Positions 24,135 through 28,218 of a stretch of DNA of 28,218 nt are shown piece after piece. The notes beneath the pieces are model-generated. The model made no database searches. It was given only the letters and a program-made list of their open reading frames with translations, and was not told where the DNA came from. The position numbers were made by a program, and so were the translations under genes. The stretch's first letter is position 1; each line of letters opens with the position of its first letter. This DNA is from an uncultured Sediminibacterium sp. Its GTDB lineage: Bacteria; Bacteroidota; Bacteroidia; Chitinophagales; Chitinophagaceae. The DNA is taken from the NCBI RefSeq assembly GCF_946481145.1, contig NZ_CAMLMJ010000034.1, forward strand, positions 1-28,218. The letters are read 5' to 3'.

Positions 24135-25106
24135 TTAAAAATCTTCTTCAGTAGAAAACACTTGTGTGTCTTTATTTCCCATTACCCCTGCTTTCTGGTA
24201 ATCACCAACCCGTTTTTCGAAGAAATTGGTTTTACCCTGTAATGAAATCATTTCCATAAAGTCGAATGGATTACTGGTATGGTATTTTTTCTGATAGCCC
24301 AGCTCATGCAACCAGCGATCGGCGACAAACTCAATATATTGTTGCATTAGCTGCGCATTCATACCAATAAGGTTAACAGGTAATGCTTCTGTAATAAATT
24401 GTTTTTCGATACTTACTGCATCTGTAATGATTGCATACACTTCTTCCTGTGATAATTTTTTTTGAAGCATACCATACAATAAACAGGCAAACTCGCAGTG
24501 CAGACCTTCATCGCGACTAATCAATTCATTACTAAAAGTTAATCCTGGCATTAGTCCACGTTTTTTAAGCCAGAAAATGGAACAAAAACTTCCGCTAAAG
24601 AAAATACCTTCCACTGCTGCAAATGCTACCAGCCTTTCTGCAAAGTTTCCATTCTCAATCCAACGGAGAGCCCATTCTGCCTTCTTTTTAACGGCAGGTA
24701 TTGTTTCAATTGCATGAAATAGTTTATCCTTTTCAACAGGGTCTTTGATATAGGTATCGATCAGCAACGCATAGGTTTCGCTATGAATATTTTCCATCAT
24801 TATCTGGAAACCGTAGAAACACCGGGCTTCAGGCAATTGCACTTCACTCATGAAGTTTACTGCAAGATTTTCATTTACTATACCATCACTTGCTGCAAAA
24901 AAAGCGAGTACATGACTTATAAAATGTCGCTCTCCGTCATTTAATGATGCCCAGTCTTTCAGGTCGTTACTCAGGTCTATTTCCTCTGCTGTCCAGAAGC
25001 TGGCTTCATGTCTTTTGTAATGCTCCCAGATAACGGGATAGTTAATCGGTAGGATCACAAAACGATCCTTGTTCTCCCTTAGGAGAATTTCATTGTTAGG
25101 TTCCAT
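24135..25106 (-). CDS. nrdB: Class Ia ribonucleoside-diphosphate reductase, beta subunit
   Basis: 323 residues. It supplies the diiron-tyrosyl radical. By comparison with the mouse R2 numbering, the metal ligands are D74, E105, H108, E166, E200 and H203, and the radical tyrosine is Y112 (in [16 protein letters not shown]). All are present. The N-terminus ([20 protein letters not shown]) and [18 protein letters not shown] resemble the eukaryote-like R2 subgroup common in Bacteroidota. It is the first gene of the operon. The mRNA leader of about 130 nt between the riboswitch and ATG has a 7-bp hairpin ending immediately before the start codon. Confidence 0.97.
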   Translation of the reverse strand: MEPNNEILLRENKDRFVILPINYPVIWEHYKRHEASFWTAEEIDLSNDLKDWASLNDGERHFISHVLAFFAASDGIVNENLAVNFMSEVQLPEARCFYGFQIMMENIHSETYALLIDTYIKDPVEKDKLFHAIETIPAVKKKAEWALRWIENGNFAERLVAFAAVEGIFFSGSFCSIFWLKKRGLMPGLTFSNELISRDEGLHCEFACLLYGMLQKKLSQEEVYAIITDAVSIEKQFITEALPVNLIGMNAQLMQQYIEFVADRWLHELGYQKKYHTSNPFDFMEMISLQGKTNFFEKRVGDYQKAGVMGNKDTQVFSTEEDF

Positions 25107-25128
25107 AGCATACTTTTTTGTGTATGCT
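25107..25128 (-). promoter_or_regulatory. Hairpin abutting the nrdB start codon, possible expression platform
   Basis: In the mRNA, AGCATAC, an 8-nt A-rich loop and GTATGCT form a perfect 7-bp stem whose last base is adjacent to the ATG (25104-25106). Downstream of a riboswitch this could control ribosome access. No clear terminator stem followed by U's is seen between aptamer and gene, although the mRNA has a run of seven U's. Confidence 0.45.
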
Positions 25129-25236
25129 CACGGCAGTGCAAATACTGATAGCTGAAAAAAAGTACACAATGTGCAACAGTCATTTCAGTACCGGCTTTTC
25201 CTCCGAAAGCTTACGTTACTAATTAAATTTGATGTT

Positions 25237-25397
25237 GGCAGGTCTTCTGACTTACTTCCCTGTTGTCTGCCTTCCCGTGCCGTTATATCGGAACAGTGAC
25301 TTGTAGATGAAACAGGTTAATGAAGCTAACAGCTACGGGGATAGTTCCCGATTTTCACGGGATTCCCTTTTAATCCCGCAGAGCGGGAACCAAATCC
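25237..25397 (-). promoter_or_regulatory. Cobalamin (B12) riboswitch upstream of nrdBA
   Basis: The minus strand carries the conserved cobalamin aptamer elements in order: ATTTGGTTCCCGC, then AAAAGGGAATCCCGTGAAAA and TCGGGAACTATCCCCGTAGC. Next come AAGTCACTGTTCC, CACGGGAAGGC and finally AAGTCAGAAGACCTGCC. The spacing and total length (about 160 nt) suit the class. It sits about 130 nt before nrdB. It should lower nrdBA expression when adenosylcobalamin or a related form is abundant, which makes sense if the cell also has a B12-dependent class II reductase. Confidence 0.93.
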
Positions 25398-25534
25398 GGA
25401 TGTAAAGTAGTATGCAATAGTTAAAACGAGGGTAACTCTTATACACGGAATGTTGAAAACCTCTGCAATGCCCGAAGTGATTCATCCATAGCTTGTTTTA
25501 CGATAATTATTCAATCGTACACGCTAATCTTTAC
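25398..25534 (-). other. Leader region upstream of the riboswitch with a possible 16-codon ORF
   Basis: Between the DoxX terminator and the B12 aptamer lie about 137 bp. On the minus strand an ATG at 25489 opens a 16-codon frame ending at a TAA (25439-25441), reading MDESLRALQRFSTFRV. No clear TAnnTTTG promoter is seen; TACTTTAC just before the aptamer is a weak candidate. If transcription starts upstream of 25489 the frame would be a leader peptide; if it starts at the weak candidate the frame is not transcribed. Confidence 0.25.
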
Positions 25535-25569
25535 AAAAAAATATGCCGGATGATTTCCGGCATATTTTG
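25535..25569. terminator. Bidirectional intrinsic terminator after DoxX
   Basis: ATATGCCGG (25541-25549), a 7-nt loop and CCGGCATAT (25557-25565) form a perfect 9-bp stem. The A run at 25535-25541 gives the U tract on the minus strand. It ends the flavodoxin-DoxX operon and insulates the nrd operon. Confidence 0.85.
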
Positions 25570-25613
25570 ATTATAATAGTTTTTCGGGTTACTGATAACC
25601 TGAATATCGCTAG

Positions 25614-26072
25614 TTATAATGTTGCTTTACTTTTATTCCTCATGATTACAGCATCGGCTGAAAATCTTCCTCCCCCTGATATAACCAACGAAAGTGCTAT
25701 ACCGATGGCAAGTAGAAAAAATTCATACCCCTCTTGTGGTTGTGTACCAAACCAGTTCATAAAAAAGTATGTATGGAAATTAGTAACGATTATTCCAAAC
25801 ATCACTGTTGCAATAGCAAAACTCCACAACCGGGTTGCTAAACCAAATAAAATAAATAAAGGCCCGAAGCATTCAATAATGATAACCAGAAAACCTATGA
25901 CAGGTGGAAGTCCGACGGATTCTGTAAAATATTTCATACTGTTTGTAAATCCAAAACCACCATACCACCCCAGTAATTTCTGTGCACCGTGCGGAAATAA
26001 TGTCCAGGCAAGAAATATTCTGGCCACTATGGGAGCATAAGAATTGTTTGTGCGAAAAAACCATGTTTTCAT
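25614..26072 (-). CDS. DoxX family membrane protein
   Basis: 152 residues with four hydrophobic segments, the DoxX/DoxD-type bundle. The signature region is VARIFLAWTLFPHGAQKLLGWYGGFGF near residues 16-43, followed by VGLPPVIGFLVIIIECFGPLFILFGLATR and FFLLAIGIALSLVISGGGRFSAD. Members are linked to quinone or thiol redox chemistry at the membrane in some bacteria, but the activity here is not defined. Its ATG lies 4 bp after the stop of the flavodoxin-like gene, so the two form an operon, and a strong terminator follows. Confidence 0.92.
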   Translation of the reverse strand: MKTWFFRTNNSYAPIVARIFLAWTLFPHGAQKLLGWYGGFGFTNSMKYFTESVGLPPVIGFLVIIIECFGPLFILFGLATRLWSFAIATVMFGIIVTNFHTYFFMNWFGTQPQEGYEFFLLAIGIALSLVISGGGRFSADAVIMRNKSKATL

Positions 26073-26076
26073 ATAT

Positions 26077-26664
26077 CTATTTTTGAGTTTGAAGAATAGT
26101 TTGATTGAATTGTGTGGCTACGTTTATTAGTCTTGCAGCAAATAATTCAGCGGTAAGCTGATCACCAGGATGTAATGGCAAAACTTTATCCATGGCATTT
26201 TCAGATTGTGCCATCAGGCCAATATAAGAGCCCATCCTGTTCTGTCCATCCGTTTGTATATCATTGATGTATCGGGGTAGTACACCCAGACTTATCCAAT
26301 GCATGCTATGCTGGGCTGCAAAAAGAAAAAGGGAATTCAGTGTATTTAGTTTATCTCCATTGGTTGTTGAGGATAGGGTAAATGCTGCTGCAAGTTTATC
26401 TTTCCAGGTTTGTTTATACCAGAAGCTGCCTGTTGCTTCCATAAATTTTTTGAATGCTGCCGGAATATTTCCAAAATAGGTTGGACAGCCAAAAACAATA
26501 AGATGAGAGCTATGCAGTAACTCGAAATTATTCGTTGCTGCCTGAGCATCCAGCAGGTGTACTGTTGTATAATTCCTTTCGAGTTGTTTCGCAAGAAATG
26601 CTGCCAACTGTTTAGTATGGCCACTTTGACTGTGATAAACAACACTGATTATTAGTCGATTCAT
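26077..26664 (-). CDS. Flavodoxin-fold NAD(P)H-dependent oxidoreductase (WrbA/FMN reductase-like)
   Basis: 195 residues. The FMN phosphate loop YHSQSGHTKQLA is at residues 10-21. It is followed by LIVFGCPTYFGNIPAAFKKFME (the WrbA-like isoalloxazine contact region), DKLAAAFTLSSTTNGDKLNT and a C-terminal FAARLINVATQFN. It probably reduces quinones or flavins. The frame is open to 26718, but ATG at 26664 gives the standard flavodoxin start MNRLIISVVYHSQSG and lies inside an inverted repeat. Paired with DoxX, it suggests a small redox module. Confidence 0.88.
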   Translation of the reverse strand: MNRLIISVVYHSQSGHTKQLAAFLAKQLERNYTTVHLLDAQAATNNFELLHSSHLIVFGCPTYFGNIPAAFKKFMEATGSFWYKQTWKDKLAAAFTLSSTTNGDKLNTLNSLFLFAAQHSMHWISLGVLPRYINDIQTDGQNRMGSYIGLMAQSENAMDKVLPLHPGDQLTAELFAARLINVATQFNQTILQTQK

Positions 26665-26691
26665 TTTGTACTTTTTAATTGTACAAAATTG
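26663..26691 (-). promoter_or_regulatory. Inverted repeat and near-consensus -7 box at the flavodoxin start
   Basis: ATTTTGTAC (26663-26671), 9 bp, GTACAAAAT (26681-26689): perfect 9-bp arms, the first overlapping the start codon. The minus strand reads CAATTTTG at 26684-26691, one base off TAnnTTTG. The arrangement suits an operator; the regulator is unknown. Confidence 0.5.
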
Positions 26692-26762
26692 TTTATCAGC
26701 GTTGCGACTAACAATCACAAAGGTTAAAAAAAAGCATTACCCTATGGTAATAATTGGTCAGG

Positions 26763-27341
26763 CTAGCTTTCTTTTCTGCCGGCGCGAATACGACTAAGAC
26801 TTTGTGGTGTAATACCTAAATAAGAAGCTATTTGATGATCTGGCACACGTTGTTCGATATCCGGATAACGTTCTATAAATTCAGCATACCGTTCCGTGGC
26901 AGATTTGATCAGGGAAGAAGTTACGCGTGCGGTAGAAGCGATATAGGCATTTTGTAATAAAATTCGAAAATGTCTTTCCATCTTAGGAACCCTGCTATAT
27001 AGCGTCTCCAGGTTTTCTTTTGAAATTTGCATCACTTCTGTGTCTTCCAAACAATCAATATTGAACCTGGAAGGCGTTTCAGCAAAAAAACTGTACAAAT
27101 CACCTACCCACCAACCTTCAGGCCCAAACATTACAATATGTTCATGTCCTTTTTCATCCACTTCATACAAGCGGGTAAGTCCACTTAACACAAAACTATC
27201 GAAACGCATTACTTCTCCTTCCTGCAATATATATTGTCGTTTTCTGTATTTCCTGGTATTGAACAGTTCTTCAATAACCGCCAGCTCCTGTTCGGTTAAA
27301 GTTACATGTTGCTGTAAACTTTGAATAAAGTTATCCTTCAT
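26763..27341 (-). CDS. Crp/Fnr family transcriptional regulator
   Basis: 192 residues. The cyclic-nucleotide-binding-type jelly roll covers about 18-115: FNTRKYRKRQYILQEGEVMR, FVLSGLTRLYEVDEKGHEHI and MFGPEGWWVGDLYSFF. After the dimerisation helix (about 115-140) comes a C-terminal helix-turn-helix (about 166-190, VPDHQIASYLGITPQSLSRIR). It lacks the FNR cysteine cluster. This is the short Bacteroidota subtype, often solitary; the effector is unknown. The frame is open to 27419, but a terminator and a -7 box lie in that extension, so ATG at 27341 is chosen. It lies just upstream of the flavodoxin-DoxX pair and may regulate it. Confidence 0.93.
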   Translation of the reverse strand: MKDNFIQSLQQHVTLTEQELAVIEELFNTRKYRKRQYILQEGEVMRFDSFVLSGLTRLYEVDEKGHEHIVMFGPEGWWVGDLYSFFAETPSRFNIDCLEDTEVMQISKENLETLYSRVPKMERHFRILLQNAYIASTARVTSSLIKSATERYAEFIERYPDIEQRVPDHQIASYLGITPQSLSRIRAGRKES

Positions 27342-27360
27342 GTAAGATAGGTTTGATAAC

Positions 27361-27368
27361 CAAATGTA
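27361..27368 (-). promoter_or_regulatory. -7 box of the Crp/Fnr gene
   Basis: The minus strand reads TACATTTG, a perfect TAnnTTTG, 19 nt before the ATG at 27341 and just after the preceding terminator. No TTTG at -33 is visible. Confidence 0.55.
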
Positions 27369-27379
27369 ATAAATGAAAC

Positions 27380-27410
27380 AAAAAAGAGGCTGTATTAAGT
27401 CAGCCTCTTT
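27380..27410 (-). terminator. Intrinsic terminator after the DinB-like gene
   Basis: AAAGAGGCTG (27383-27392), an 8-nt loop and CAGCCTCTTT (27401-27410) form a perfect 10-bp stem. The A run at 27380-27385 gives U's on the minus strand. Confidence 0.88.
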
Positions 27411-27470
27411 GATTTTCAAATTGAATATAAAGCACCACTAACAATTCTGCCAGCTAATACTTTGGTGAAT

Positions 27471-27950
27471 TTACTTCAGCATCAATAATTGCCCGGTATG
27501 GTACGTAAGATGGGTTGTTCTGGTTAAAATGATATTTAATTTATTACGATGTGGTTCTTTACTGAAATCCTCTGCAGAAACTGCCGTATGTTTTTCAAAC
27601 CATTCTTCAGGGGCTACGCTATCCATTTTTTGCTTCAACACTTCGCATTGGTTGGTCCAATAAGCCCTTAGTTCCTGTGCTGAGGGTATATCAGCAATTG
27701 CTTTATCGGGAGAACTAAGGAATGGTTCCCGCAAAGCGGGATATAATTTATCTCCTAAGTCTAATAGGGTCAGCATATCATCATGTACTGCAATCATATG
27801 CCCTAATAGGTAAATACCTCTGTTTTTACCTGGCGCGATTTCTTGTTGCAATTGTTCATCACTAATTGCATTAAGTGCATCATTCCAGTTTTTCAGGCTA
27901 CCATACCACCTGTCGAAAATCATTTTTAAGATTGTTTGGTTGTTATTCAT
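27471..27950 (-). CDS. DinB-like (DUF664/YfiT fold) metal-binding protein
   Basis: 159 residues, a four-helix bundle of the DinB superfamily. The three metal-ligand histidines are present: H51 (YLLGHMIAVHDDM) and H147 and H151 (TTHLTYHTGQLLML). Members include damage-inducible proteins of unknown activity and thiol-transferases using bacillithiol or mycothiol. No partner gene gives a clue here. It stands alone between its terminator and the tRNA terminator upstream. The gap to the tRNA, 27951-28073, shows nothing I can name. Confidence 0.88.
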   Translation of the reverse strand: MNNNQTILKMIFDRWYGSLKNWNDALNAISDEQLQQEIAPGKNRGIYLLGHMIAVHDDMLTLLDLGDKLYPALREPFLSSPDKAIADIPSAQELRAYWTNQCEVLKQKMDSVAPEEWFEKHTAVSAEDFSKEPHRNKLNIILTRTTHLTYHTGQLLMLK

Positions 27951-28073
27951 TTGATTTATTTTTTAGATTATGATCAGTTCCAGGTACAAATGTATTGTCT
28001 AAATATGTTAAGAGTGGTATGTAAAATAGACAATATGAAGGGGCAATCTGACAACTCAGATAATTCAATGAAA

Positions 28074-28100
28074 GAAAAAAGGCTACAATATATATAGCCT
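28074..28100 (-). terminator. Probable terminator after the partial tRNA
   Basis: AGGCTA (28080-28085) and TAGCCT (28095-28100) pair around a 9-nt loop, and the A run before 28080 gives U's on the minus strand. Confidence 0.5.
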
Positions 28101-28113
28101 CTTAATGCTTTGG

Positions 28114-28153
28114 CCGCGTGTCGCTGAAGCTTTAGCGTAGGCGCAACACGCGG
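28114..28153. repeat. Nested inverted repeat between tRNA and terminator
   Basis: CCGCGTGT (28114-28121) pairs with ACACGCGG (28146-28153), enclosing the near-palindrome CGCTGAAGCTTTAGCG (28122-28137). It could be part of the 3' trailer of the tRNA transcript. Function unknown. Confidence 0.55.
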
Positions 28154-28165
28154 ACGGTGGACAAG

Positions 28166-28218
28166 TGGAGAATACCGGATTCGAACCGGTGGCCTTCCCG
28201 ATGGTACCATCGGGACGC
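28166..28218 (-). tRNA. tRNA, 3' part only (anticodon not safely readable)
   Basis: The minus strand carries the acceptor 3' strand ATTCTCC with discriminator A (plus-strand T at 28166) and a perfect T arm, ACCGG, TTCGAAT, CCGGT. Before these come the variable loop AGGCC and an anticodon stem TCCCG/CGGGA. CCA is not encoded. The gene runs off the window. The loop between the stem strands is 10 nt instead of 7 (ATGGTACCAT), so the usual rule cannot place the anticodon. GGT (threonine) is the only triplet preceded by a T and followed by A that touches the stem as expected. It may be an atypical tRNA or a damaged copy. Confidence 0.7.

Noticed and set aside
25543..26040. 165-codon plus-strand frame
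   Set aside because: It is antisense to the DoxX gene, whose membrane protein and operon context are convincing.

Overview
The window looks like chromosomal DNA of a Bacteroidota bacterium, most likely Chitinophagaceae or a near relative (inference from gene content, no search was run). The support is: promoters of the Bacteroidota form (TTTG near -33, TAnnTTTG near -7) in front of several genes; AT-rich leaders without Shine-Dalgarno sequences; an Mrp ATPase lacking the usual CxxC; Bacteroidota-style lipoproteins (LASC lipobox); and many hairpin-forming low-complexity repeats between genes. Nearly all genes are on the minus strand.

Layout. 1-170: 52-bp tandem repeats. 404-487: tRNA-Leu(CAG). 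580-6092 (minus): TPR-like protein, cytidylate kinase, fasciclin-domain protein, PaiB-like flavin-binding protein and Mrp. 6321-8993 (plus): a secreted CarboxypepD_reg-like protein, 3-hydroxybutyryl-CoA dehydrogenase and a DUF218/ElyC-like membrane protein. 9136-11701 (minus): a tight operon ribD, EamA transporter, yigZ, divergent from prmC (plus, 11744-12589). 12913-17536 (minus): exbB-exbD, an SPFH protein, a secreted endonuclease/exonuclease/phosphatase and a Fic protein. 17723-21073 (minus): ECF sigma factor with an overlapping membrane partner, then two lipoproteins. 21198-25397 (minus): a ribonucleotide reductase operon, nrdB-nrdA plus a small secreted protein, headed by a cobalamin riboswitch and closed by a strong terminator. 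25535-27950 (minus): flavodoxin and DoxX, a Crp/Fnr regulator and a DinB-like protein. 28166-28218: the 3' half of a minus-strand tRNA with an odd palindromic anticodon arm.

Two regulatory units stand out. The first is the class Ia ribonucleotide reductase operon behind a B12 riboswitch, which suggests that B12 shuts off the B12-independent enzyme and that a B12-dependent class II enzyme exists elsewhere in the genome. The second is a Fic AMP-transferase-type protein with a C-terminal winged helix and a perfect 14-bp inverted repeat lying across its -7 box and start codon, which suggests autorepression.

The least explained signal is between the genes. At least two MITE-like families with inverted ends, plus 'word-repeat' palindromes made of 7-12 bp units that all contain stop codons, begin at or inside the stop codons of their neighbours. 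In several cases they supply the last codons and the stop.
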